Positions 1 to 6,757 of a DNA stretch of 11,838 bases are shown here, piece by piece. The translations under genes were made by a program, and so were the position numbers. This DNA is from Bacillota bacterium (GTDB lineage: Bacteria > Bacillota > Clostridia > Lachnospirales > Lachnospiraceae). The notes beneath the pieces were generated by a model that saw nothing but the letters and a program-made list of their open reading frames with translations, was not told the origin of the DNA and searched no databases. The stretch is from positions 1 to 11,838 of the forward strand of contig JAGFXQ010000317.1 in the NCBI GenBank assembly GCA_017861355.1, read 5' to 3'. How positions within the stretch are numbered: position 1 is the stretch's first letter; each line of letters begins with the position of its first letter.

Positions 1-1956
1 AATGCAAATGGATTAGTGAAATATTATGGAGCGAACAAAATATTTGAGAATATATCTTTTGAGGTTAAGACCGGGGAAAGAATAGGCCTAATTGGGCAAA
101 ACGGATGTGGAAAGACCACGTTGATGAAGATGTTGATTGGTCTGGAGGACTTCCAGAATGGAGAAATCAGTCTTCGCAAGGATAATAAGATGGGATATCT
201 CAATCAGATTCCGGTGTTTGAGAAATCTATGACGACCGGGAATGTACTTCGAATGGCATTTGAAGGAGTATATCAGCTACGTAGACAGATGGAAGAGCTG
301 GAGCATAGTATGGGAGCATTGGAAGGAACAGCATTAGAGAAAGCAATGAACAGCTATTCTAAGCTCCTGGAGCAATATGAGATGAATCATGGCTACGAGC
401 TGGATACGAAGATTGATAAAATCACAGAAGGTCTACAGATCAACGACAGGATGAAGGAGATGCTGTTCGAACAATTAAGCGGAGGGGAGAAAACCCGTGT
501 CATTCTGGCTAAAATCCTGCTGGAAGAGCCGGATATCCTGTTGCTTGATGAGCCGACGAACCATCTGGATTTGGTAACAATTGAGTGGTTGGAGGGTTTT
601 CTGAAAGAATATAAGGGGGCTGCTCTGATTATTTCCCATGATCGCTTTTTCCTGGATAATGTGGTTAGTAAGATCTATGAATTAGAATACGACCACATGG
701 AGCAATACCTCGGAAATTACAGTTACTATGTGGTTGAGAAGGAACGGCGTTTTCTACTCGCGTATCGGAATTATCAGAATCAACAGCGTAAGATTGAGCG
801 AATGGAACAGCAGATTGAACGTTATCGTATCTGGGGTGTGATGCGTGACAGTGAAACGATGTTCAAACGCGCAAAGGAATTGGAGAAGCGTCTCGAGAAA
901 ATTGAGGTATTGGATCGTCCTGTCTTCGAGAATCGGAAGATACGTTTGAATCAAACGGTTGTTGTAAGGTCAGGTAAAATAGTATTGGAGTTGTCGGGGT
1001 TAAACAAAGCCTTTGGAGAACAGGAATTATTGCGAGATATTAACTTGTCTCTGTTTTATCAGGATAGTGCCTGCATTATCGGAGAGAATGGAAGCGGCAA
1101 GACTACTCTGCTAAAGCTGATTCTCGGAGAAATAGAACCGGACAAAGGCAAAGTACGAATTGGTGCGAATGTGAAGATTGGGTATCTTCCACAGCAGGTG
1201 GAATACCCGGATGAAGATCAGACGGTGTTAGAGTATTTTGCCCGTCTTTATAATCTGACGAACGGAGCAGCCAGGTCACAACTTGCGAAGGTAATGTTTA
1301 TGCAGGAAGATGTAAATAAAAAGATTAAGTATCTCTCCGGAGGGGAGAAGAGCCGGCTGCGTCTATGTTCTCTGACTTTTGAAGGAGCTAATCTGCTTAT
1401 TCTTGATGAGCCGACCAATCATCTTGATATGGACTCTCGTGAGGTACTGGAGGAAACGTTAAAGGAATTCGAGGGTACCTTGCTCTTTGTATCACATGAC
1501 CGTTATTTTATCAATAAACTGGCGGATAAGATAGTCACGATCGAGCATTGTGTAACCAAGGAATATGACGGCGATTATGCTTATTATCAGGAGGAACATA
1601 AGAAAGAGCTGATAAGACAAATAGATAGCAAATCGGTACTAAACAGTAGCACTTCAAAACAGATAAAGGCAGCAGATAATCCACATAAGGTATCCTCAAC
1701 GGCAGAAAATAGGAATGGAAAAAGCGGGCAATTCTCAGAACAAAATCAAAATAAAGAGAGAAAAGCAGGTAGAAAGCTGGAGCAAATAGAAGCAGCCATA
1801 GGTGAGTTCGAAGAGAAGCTTAAAGTACTCAAAGAATTAATGGAACTTCATAATTCGGACGGAGGGAAGCTTAACGAGCTTTACACGGAGCATGAGCGGC
1901 TGGAGAATAATCTTAACGAGGCATATGCAGAATGGGAACAGCTAATTCAAGGATAG
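1..1956 (+). CDS. ABC-F family ATPase, translation factor type (5' end outside window)
   Basis: A soluble ABC-F protein: two ATPase domains on one chain with no membrane segments. The family binds the ribosomal E site and acts on stalled or drug-bound ribosomes. The reading frame is open from base 1; the residues before GTG 16 (NANGL) continue the usual ABC-F beginning, so the true start lies to the left and GTG 16 is not the start. Counting from GTG 16, domain 1 has Walker A GQNGCGKTT (27-35), signature LSGGEKTR and Walker B ILLLDEPTNHLD. Domain 2 repeats the set with GENGSGKTT, LSGGEKSR and LLILDEPTNHLD. Between them lies a helical, charged linker (about 240-310) that in this family reaches toward the P-site tRNA. 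After domain 2 come a low-complexity stretch and a C-terminal coiled coil (about 585-645), as in YdiF/Uup-like members. Some relatives confer antibiotic resistance; nothing visible decides between that and housekeeping. Confidence 0.95.
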   Translation, partial: NANGLVKYYGANKIFENISFEVKTGERIGLIGQNGCGKTTLMKMLIGLEDFQNGEISLRKDNKMGYLNQIPVFEKSMTTGNVLRMAFEGVYQLRRQMEELEHSMGALEGTALEKAMNSYSKLLEQYEMNHGYELDTKIDKITEGLQINDRMKEMLFEQLSGGEKTRVILAKILLEEPDILLLDEPTNHLDLVTIEWLEGFLKEYKGAALIISHDRFFLDNVVSKIYELEYDHMEQYLGNYSYYVVEKERRFLLAYRNYQNQQRKIERMEQQIERYRIWGVMRDSETMFKRAKELEKRLEKIEVLDRPVFENRKIRLNQTVVVRSGKIVLELSGLNKAFGEQELLRDINLSLFYQDSACIIGENGSGKTTLLKLILGEIEPDKGKVRIGANVKIGYLPQQVEYPDEDQTVLEYFARLYNLTNGAARSQLAKVMFMQEDVNKKIKYLSGGEKSRLRLCSLTFEGANLLILDEPTNHLDMDSREVLEETLKEFEGTLLFVSHDRYFINKLADKIVTIEHCVTKEYDGDYAYYQEEHKKELIRQIDSKSVLNSSTSKQIKAADNPHKVSSTAENRNGKSGQFSEQNQNKERKAGRKLEQIEAAIGEFEEKLKVLKELMELHNSDGGKLNELYTEHERLENNLNEAYAEWEQLIQG

Positions 1957-1967
1957 TGAACCAGGAA

Positions 1968-2168
1968 GTTACAGTTCAGCCTTACAGGTAGTGAATATGA
2001 CTAGGAACGAAATGTTCCCATGGATGAGCTGTTCCCACTTAATTGCATTACGTAGCAGTACATAAGGTTCTAAAGTACAGAACCTAAGTACTGACGAATG
2101 CAAATACTCACCATGGGAACACTTCATTCCTAGTCATATGCGTTAGTCATTGAAGACTGAACTGTAAC
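1968..2168. repeat. 201-bp imperfect palindromic repeat element, long form
   Basis: The ends are perfect inverted repeats, GTTACAGTTCAG at 1968-1979 and CTGAACTGTAAC at 2157-2168. Pairing resumes inward: ATATGACTAGGAA near 1995-2007 pairs with TTCCTAGTCATAT near 2127-2139, and TGTTCCCATGG with CCATGGGAACA. A central hairpin around 2044-2100 pairs AAGGTTCT with AGAACCTA around a short loop. The whole element could fold as one interrupted hairpin on either strand. It has no ORF and no clear target-site duplication. A 100-bp relative lies at 10019-10118. It sits just after the ABC-F stop codon and may end that transcript, although no U-tract follows. A non-autonomous mobile element (MITE-like) or REP-like repeat is the likeliest class. 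Confidence 0.8.
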
Positions 2169-2197
2169 ACCACGTAAACGGTATAGTGAAATAAGGG

Positions 2198-2226
2198 TAG
2201 ATTTTTCACCAAAAAAAAGGTATAAT
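2198..2226 (+). promoter_or_regulatory. Candidate promoter for queA
   Basis: A perfect -10 hexamer TATAAT is at 2221-2226, with a weak -35 (TAGATT, 2198-2203) 17 bp upstream. It lies between the palindromic element and queA and would leave a leader of about 105 nt. Only the -10 is convincing. Confidence 0.35.
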
Positions 2227-2337
2227 CAACCACGTATGAAAAGATAAATGCGACTAGGGTGAATATATTCAGGAGATAGAAGTCCTTGGAAGTGTCATTC
2301 TGACAGTTGCTTCGCAGGTTAATAGATGGAGGTTACA

Positions 2338-3393
2338 TTGAAAACACAAGATTTTTATTATGATTTACCGGAAGAGTTGATTGCACAGGATCCTTTGGAG
2401 GATCGCTCCGGTTCCAGATTGTTGGTGCTGGATAAGGAAACAGGAGCAATAGAACATAGAATATTTAAGAATATTACGCAGTATCTACGTAAAGGAGACT
2501 GCCTCGTAATTAATAATACCAGGGTAATACCGGCCAGGTTAATCGGTGAGAAGCTTCATGAGAACATTGCCCATGAACCGGAAGAGGTTCATGGGGCTAA
2601 GATTGAATTATTGTTACTCAAGCGTAGGGAAAATGATATCTGGGAGACATTGGTCAAACCGGGTAAGAAAGCAAGAAGCGGAACCAAGATCAGCTTTGGT
2701 AACGGAATTCTGATTGGCGAGATTATCGATATGCTAGAGGACGGTAATCGCTTAGTGCAATTTCAGTATCAAGGGATTTTTGAGGAAATTCTTGACCAGC
2801 TGGGTCAGATGCCTTTGCCGCCTTACATCACCCATGAATTGGCAGATAAGAGTCGCTATCAGACGGTCTATGCAAAGTATGACGGTTCTGCTGCGGCACC
2901 TACCGCAGGGTTGCATTTTACGAAGGAATTATTGGCTGAGGTTGAGGCCATAGGGATACCGGTTGCGAATGTGACATTGCATGTTGGACTCGGAACCTTC
3001 CGTCCGGTGAAGGTGGAGGATGTTCTGGAGCATCATATGCATTCTGAATTCTATCAGGTAACGGAAGAGGCTGCGAACATCATCAATGAGACTAAGAAAA
3101 AAGGCGGCAGAATTATTTGTGTAGGAACTACCAGCTGCAGAACGATTGAATCGGCTGCGGATGAACAGGGACTCGTTCAGCCGGGCAGTGGAGATACTTC
3201 GATTTTTATTTATCCGGGTTATCACTTCAAGGTATTAGATGCTTTGATCACCAATTTTCATCTACCGGAATCAACACTGATGATGCTGGTCTCTGCTCTG
3301 GCAGGAAGAGAGCATGTTATGAATGCGTATGACGTTGCAGTAAAGGAGCGCTATCGATTCTTCAGTTTTGGCGATGCGATGTTCATACATTAA
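2338..3393 (+). CDS. queA: S-adenosylmethionine:tRNA ribosyltransferase-isomerase QueA
   Basis: QueA moves and isomerises the ribosyl part of S-adenosylmethionine onto 7-aminomethyl-7-deazaguanine in the anticodon of tRNAs, giving epoxyqueuosine. The product is 351 residues, normal for the family. Recognisable blocks in order are DFYYDLPEELIAQ at the N-terminus, NNTRVIPARL, LVKPGKKAR, GQMPLPPYI, DGSAAAPTAGLHFT, HVGLGTFRPV, GTTSCRTIESA and the C-terminal NFHLPESTLMMLVSA. I place the start at TTG 2338, not ATG 2326: the family begins M-K-T-x-D-F, and the Shine-Dalgarno GGAGG (2328-2332) overlaps the upstream ATG and sits 5 nt before the TTG. The frequent partner tgt does not follow; a hairpin array does, so queA may be transcribed alone. 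Confidence 0.96.
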   Translation: MKTQDFYYDLPEELIAQDPLEDRSGSRLLVLDKETGAIEHRIFKNITQYLRKGDCLVINNTRVIPARLIGEKLHENIAHEPEEVHGAKIELLLLKRRENDIWETLVKPGKKARSGTKISFGNGILIGEIIDMLEDGNRLVQFQYQGIFEEILDQLGQMPLPPYITHELADKSRYQTVYAKYDGSAAAPTAGLHFTKELLAEVEAIGIPVANVTLHVGLGTFRPVKVEDVLEHHMHSEFYQVTEEAANIINETKKKGGRIICVGTTSCRTIESAADEQGLVQPGSGDTSIFIYPGYHFKVLDALITNFHLPESTLMMLVSALAGREHVMNAYDVAVKERYRFFSFGDAMFIH

Positions 3394-3566
3394 ATACTTA
3401 AGCACAAAACTCTATTTGGAGCATAACATGAAGGTATAAAGTTAAGATTGTTAGCATAGATTTAATAAATGTAATTTTATCTTTTTGGAAGAAGTATAAA
3501 AAAATTAAAATTACCTATTGCATTTCAAAAATAAGTATGCTAAACTCACCAATATAATTTTTAACA
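3394..3566. other. A+T-rich spacer after queA, no gene seen
   Basis: Strongly A+T-rich sequence between the queA stop and the first hairpin of the array. A TATAAT occurs at 3553-3558 but has no -35 at proper distance. No ORF, RNA gene or further repeat is evident. Confidence 0.5.
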
Positions 3567-3890
3567 GACGATGAGGTCAAGGCAATTAGCTTTGACCTCG
3601 TTTTTTATCTTATGACAATAATAAATCAGTATTTTATGACAATGAGGTCAAGGCATTTTGCTTTGACCTCATTTTTATCTTAATGACAATAATAAATCAG
3701 TATTTTATGACAATGAGGTCAAGGCATTTTGCTTTGACCTCATTTTTTATCTTAATGACAATAATAAATCAGTATTTAACGACGATGAGGTCAAGGCAAT
3801 TAGCTTTGACCTCGTTTTTTATCTTAATAATAAAAATAAATAAGTATGAAACGACAACGAGGTCAAAGCCATTTTTACGGTTTTGACCTC
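3567..3890 (+). repeat. Tandem array of five terminator-like hairpin repeats (71-72 bp period)
   Basis: Five copies of an 11-12 bp stem, GAGGTCAAGGC paired with GCTTTGACCTC (one G-U), have left arms starting at 3573, 3644, 3715, 3787 and 3859, so the period is 71, 71, 72 and 72. Copies 1 and 4 share loop AATTA and are followed by CGTTTTTT; copies 2 and 3 share loop ATTTT and pair two or three bases further (AAT with ATT). Copy 5 is diverged, with a longer stem and an 8-base loop, and it lacks a good T-run. Copies 1-4 look like intrinsic terminators pointing rightward; the leftward direction has no T-run after the stem. The A+T-rich linkers (containing ATAATAAATCAGTATT) are nearly identical, so this is not a CRISPR. 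An ORF at 3683-3886 is only a reading of the repeats. Confidence 0.9.
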
Positions 3891-3934
3891 TTCTCTATGT
3901 CAGTAAAGTGAGGAAGGGAACAGGAGGTGTTGAT

Positions 3935-4252
3935 ATGAAGAACTTTGAAGGGACGAAGCAACATAGCCCAAAGGAAATTATCGTATTTTTACTTTATCTT
4001 GGGAGCTTGATTATTTTGTTTTTGGGAATCTACTTTTGCGCTTTTAGTGTATTGAATAACATACAGCTAAAAGTTCTAAGTACATCGATTCCGGGAATGG
4101 TGTTTGGCTTACTGATTGCATATCTGGGAACAAGATATTATTTTATGGTCAGTAATTTTAAGAAGGGATTCTATGAAAGTAACAGTAAGTTTTCCTGGAG
4201 TAATTTTAAGAAGACAAGAAGAAATTTTAAGAAGACAAGAAGAGGAAGGTAA
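3935..4252 (+). CDS. Small membrane protein of unknown function with basic repetitive tail
   Basis: I do not recognise this protein. The start is ATG 3935, preceded by AGGAGG (3922-3927) at 7 nt; an in-frame GTG at 3908 has no such site. The 105-residue product has a short polar N-terminus, two hydrophobic helices (about residues 16-37 and 50-70, the second ending in AYLGTRYYFMV) and a Lys/Arg-rich tail. The tail carries a 7-residue repeat, NFKKTRR twice, from a 21-bp direct DNA repeat at 4202 and 4223; a diverged SNFKKGF stands upstream. After the stop the same frame stays open for 26 more charged residues (4253-4330), so the tail may once have been longer. It lies 215 bp before amt on the same strand with no clear promoter between, so co-transcription is possible but unproven. 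Confidence 0.75.
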   Translation: MKNFEGTKQHSPKEIIVFLLYLGSLIILFLGIYFCAFSVLNNIQLKVLSTSIPGMVFGLLIAYLGTRYYFMVSNFKKGFYESNSKFSWSNFKKTRRNFKKTRRGR

Positions 4253-4392
4253 AGCAAAGAAAAGAAATTAAAGCAAAGAAAAGAAAAGAAGGTAAAGCAA
4301 AGAGAAGAACGTAAATCAAAGAAAAGAAAGTAAATCAGAAAAGAAGATAAAACAAGGAAAAGAAGATAAAACAAGGAAAAGAAGTGAATGAA
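4190..4392 (+). repeat. Purine-rich low-complexity tract with degenerate short repeats
   Basis: The + strand here is mostly A and G, built from variants of AAAGCAAAGAAAAGAA and, at 4343-4380, two exact 19-bp copies of GAAGATAAAACAAGGAAAA. It begins inside the basic tail of the small membrane protein and ends about 75 bp before amt. A weak 6-bp stem (GATTAG 4393-4398 with CTAATC 4417-4422) follows. I see no promoter within it. It is likely a slippage-prone expansion. Confidence 0.75.
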
Positions 4393-4427
4393 GATTAGTG
4401 CAACAAAAAAATAAAGCTAATCAAAGG

Positions 4428-4483
4428 GAGGTAATGTTTATGAAAAAGTATGGAAGAGGTAATGTTTATGAAAAAGTATGGAA
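4428..4483 (+). repeat. 28-bp perfect tandem duplication of the amt ribosome-binding site and start codon
   Basis: Bases 4428-4455 are repeated exactly at 4456-4483. Each copy holds GAGGT, the start ATG and the codons for M-K-K-Y-G. Because 28 is not a multiple of three, the two ATGs (4440 and 4468) are in different frames; only 4468 opens amt. The upstream copy has the better Shine-Dalgarno (GGGAGG, 4426-4431). Confidence 0.95.
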
Positions 4484-4562
4484 AGTTTATCGGATTATTT
4501 GCTCTCGTTGCCGGCTTGGCAATTGGGCTAGCAATGGCCTTCACGTCCCCGGGAGGTTCTGA
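4440..4562 (+). other. Possible overlapping short ORF (40 codons) from the duplicated start
   Basis: Starting at the upstream ATG with GGGAGG 8 nt before it, this frame runs 40 residues and stops at TGA 4560-4562, inside amt. The peptide past the copied segment is just amt read out of frame, so a function for the peptide is unlikely. Its translation could compete with initiation at amt ATG 4468. This is inferred from sequence only. Confidence 0.35.
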
Positions 4563-6036
4563 TCCGACAGGAGCATCTTATGTTGCTACTACCGGAGCAG
4601 AGACTCTAGGTGATGTAGCTACCGTTGCAAACAAAGCATATTATGGAGCGAACTACACCTGGATTATGATATGTGCCTTCATGGTATTCTTCTTCCAATG
4701 CGGCTTTGCAATGGTTGAGACCGGTTTTTGCCGTGGTAAGAATGCTGCACATACCATGACAATGAACTTCATGGTATTCCTAGTAGGAGCAATCGGTTAT
4801 TTCCTTACCGGCTTCGCATTACAGTTTGGCGGGTCCGGTGGCGCGGCAGGTCTTGGTAATGGTGGAGGAGCTTTGGATTCAATGCTCGCCATACCTGGGA
4901 TCGGAGGTATCGCTGGCTTGAAAGGCTTCATGCTGACAGGTAAGGGACTTTATGATCCTGGTATTTATGCTTTGTTCTTCTTCCAGATGGTATTCATGGA
5001 TACCACCGTAACCATACCTACAGGGGCAATGGCGGAACGAGTAAAATATTCTGCATATGTTATCATCGCTCTCTTTATTTCGATGTTCTTATATCCCTTA
5101 TTCGGTAACTGGGTATGGGGAGGCGGATGGTTATCCCAGCTTGGAGCAAACTTTGGCTTGGGTCATGGTGTAGTGGACTTCGCCGGTTCTGCAGTAGTTC
5201 ACTCTATGGGTGGTATGATCGCTCTTGCAGGCGCAATTGTGATAGGGCCAAGAATTGGAAAGTTTAAGAAGGATGGATCCAGTAAAGCCTTCCCAGGACA
5301 TGATATTCCAATGGCGATTATCGGAACGATCATTTTATTCTTCTGCTGGTTCTCCTTCAATGCCGGGTCAACTATGAATGCAGCAGATTTCAGACTATCC
5401 GTAGTTGCCACGAATACAATGGTAGCCGGTGCGATTGGCGGAGTTGCAGCAATGTTCTATATGTGGATCAGATTTGGTAAGCCGGATCCGTCGATGACGG
5501 CAAACGGTGCATTAGCCGGATTAGTTGCCATCACTGCACCTTGTGCCTTTGTAAACGCATCATCCGCATTTGTTATTGGTCTGATCTCAGGAATTCTGGT
5601 ATGTATCGCAGTAACCTTTGTAGAAAGTAAATTAAAGATTGATGATCCGGTTGGTGCAATTTCAGTTCACTGTGTGAATGGAGTATGGGGCGTTATCGCA
5701 CTTGGATTATTTGCAGATGGTTCGTATGGTGCGGGTCTGAATGGAGTCGAGGGTGGAGTTACCGGCTTGTTCTTCGGGAATTCAGGGCAGCTCGTGGCTC
5801 AGCTCGTTGCTGTCGGTGTACTGATTGTTTGGGGCTTTGGAGTATCCTATGTATTCTTTAAGATACTTGATATGGTATGGGGTTTAAGAGTGGCTCCGGA
5901 AGCAGAATTAGACGGTCTTGATATTCCGGAAATGGGTGTATTGGCATATCCTGATCTACAATTAATAAAAAATGATCTGGATTATGCTTCAGACGATAAT
6001 GCTCCGGTTCATCAGCTCAAGAGAATAAAAAAATAA
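4468..6036 (+). CDS. amt: Ammonium transporter Amt
   Basis: A channel of the Amt/Mep/Rh family that brings ammonium into the cell as a membrane trimer. The 522-residue product begins with a basic, hydrophobic signal-peptide-like segment (MKKYGKFIGLFALVAGLAIG) followed by about eleven membrane helices. Family marks are GFAMVETGFCR, MDTTVTIPTGAMAER, DFAGSAVVHSMGG (Asp237 and the pore His245), FSFNAGS and SVHCVNGVWG with the second pore His401. The cytoplasmic C-terminus keeps the conserved block GLRVAPEAELDGLDIPEMG that touches PII proteins. I chose ATG 4468: AGAGGT lies 7 nt upstream and it gives the usual M-K-K start. ATG 4462 is too near that site, and ATG 4450 and 4440 belong to a duplicated upstream copy. 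The PII gene follows after 66 bp, clearly as one operon. Confidence 0.97.
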   Translation: MKKYGKFIGLFALVAGLAIGLAMAFTSPGGSDPTGASYVATTGAETLGDVATVANKAYYGANYTWIMICAFMVFFFQCGFAMVETGFCRGKNAAHTMTMNFMVFLVGAIGYFLTGFALQFGGSGGAAGLGNGGGALDSMLAIPGIGGIAGLKGFMLTGKGLYDPGIYALFFFQMVFMDTTVTIPTGAMAERVKYSAYVIIALFISMFLYPLFGNWVWGGGWLSQLGANFGLGHGVVDFAGSAVVHSMGGMIALAGAIVIGPRIGKFKKDGSSKAFPGHDIPMAIIGTIILFFCWFSFNAGSTMNAADFRLSVVATNTMVAGAIGGVAAMFYMWIRFGKPDPSMTANGALAGLVAITAPCAFVNASSAFVIGLISGILVCIAVTFVESKLKIDDPVGAISVHCVNGVWGVIALGLFADGSYGAGLNGVEGGVTGLFFGNSGQLVAQLVAVGVLIVWGFGVSYVFFKILDMVWGLRVAPEAELDGLDIPEMGVLAYPDLQLIKNDLDYASDDNAPVHQLKRIKK

Positions 6037-6085
6037 CCTGGGGCAGGAACGGTATCTCAGAGAAAGTGAATTATTCCGCTTGACG

Positions 6086-6101
6086 GAGGAATGGAGGAAT
6101 G
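6086..6101 (+). repeat. 8-bp tandem duplication at the PII start region
   Basis: GAGGAATG occurs twice in a row (6086-6093 and 6094-6101) directly before ATG 6103. It creates an extra in-frame ATG at 6091 and two Shine-Dalgarno copies. The second GGAGG (6093-6097) is properly spaced for ATG 6103; the first is only 1 nt from ATG 6091. Confidence 0.8.
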
Positions 6102-6102
6102 T

Positions 6103-6441
6103 ATGAAAAAGCTTGAGATTATTATAAAACCGGAAAGACTTGAGGACTTAAAAAAGATTCTGAATGATTGTAAGGCGAATGGATTGATGATAACCAACAT
6201 TATGGGTTACGGCAAGCAAAAAGGCTATGTTCAGATATACAGAGGAACTGAGAACCATGTAAATCTTTTACCAAAGGTTAAGGTCGAGACTGTAGTTGCA
6301 ACCGATGTAGCAGAGAAGATCATCGAGAGGGTTGTGAAGGAGATTACAACCGGTAATTATGGTGATGGAAAAATCTTTATCTATGATGTGGATGATGTTG
6401 TTCGCATCCGAACCGGTGAACGAGGTCCAAACGCAATTTAA
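6103..6441 (+). CDS. glnK: Nitrogen regulatory PII protein, GlnK type by linkage to amt
   Basis: PII proteins are small trimers that sense ATP/ADP and 2-oxoglutarate and bind partners; when encoded beside amt they normally plug the transporter. The 112-residue product has the family's exact length and runs MKKLEIIIKPERLEDLKKIL, the T-loop region GYGKQKGYVQIYRGTENHVN, LLPKVKVE and the nucleotide-binding GDGKIFIYDVDDVVRIRTGE. Tyr51, uridylylated in enteric PII, is Asn51 here (T-E-N in place of A-E-Y), while Tyr46 is kept. Control by uridylylation at that site is therefore excluded, and regulation is probably by ligand binding alone. The start at ATG 6103 rests on the GGAGG 5 nt upstream and the usual M-K-K beginning; ATG 6091 is in frame but badly spaced. 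Confidence 0.95.
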   Translation: MKKLEIIIKPERLEDLKKILNDCKANGLMITNIMGYGKQKGYVQIYRGTENHVNLLPKVKVETVVATDVAEKIIERVVKEITTGNYGDGKIFIYDVDDVVRIRTGERGPNAI

Positions 6442-6561
6442 TTATGATAGTTATAGAAGTGATATCCATGGGGTAGAAATACCTTAAGTAGGAGAAGCAG
6501 GGCTTATCAATAGAGGTGAGCTGGGGATAGTGTCTTGAATAAAGGCGGGGTGTAATGATTA

Positions 6562-6626
6562 ACTCTCCGGAGGTGTTGGTGATAATAGAGAATTCTATTA
6601 TGCCGACTGCTCCGGGGAGTATTTTT
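6562..6626 (+). terminator. Branched hairpin terminator after the amt-PII operon
   Basis: An outer 11-bp stem pairs ACTCTCCGGAG (6562-6572) with CTCCGGGGAGT (6610-6620), with one U-G pair. Inside it an 8-bp hairpin pairs ATAATAGA (6582-6589) with TCTATTAT (6594-6601) around GAAT. ATTTTT follows at 6621-6626. It is 120 bp past the PII stop codon. The inner hairpin makes it more elaborate than a plain terminator. Confidence 0.65.
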
Positions 6627-6757
6627 ATGGCTTTTATGGTAACAGTTTTTATAGCCTTTTATTGTATTATAATGGGAATTCATTTGCCATAAGGAGATAA
6701 TTTTGTTACACTAATGATATTGGAAGTTGATTGATTATAATGAAATGAGGGATTCAA
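6627..6757. other. Spacer before the acetyltransferase; weak promoter signals
   Basis: Together with 6442-6561 this makes a 316-bp stretch without a gene. TATAAT occurs at 6668-6673 and 6736-6741, but neither has a good -35 at 16-18 bp. The second is only 16 nt from the start codon and can hardly be used. Transcription of the next gene probably starts from the first. Confidence 0.3.

Noticed and set aside
1968..2168. Palindrome as a complete insertion sequence
   Set aside because: Only 201 bp, no transposase ORF and no target duplication visible; at most a non-autonomous element.
3683..3886. 67-codon plus-strand ORF
   Set aside because: It is a reading of the tandem hairpin array; the peptide repeats itself with the DNA period and no ribosome-binding site was seen.
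3567..3890. CRISPR array
   Set aside because: The period is 71-72 bp, but the parts between the hairpins are nearly identical instead of unique, and no cas genes are present.
4171..4374. Minus-strand ORF rich in Phe, Leu and Ser
   Set aside because: It is the complement of the purine-rich tract, so the hydrophobic appearance is a composition artefact.
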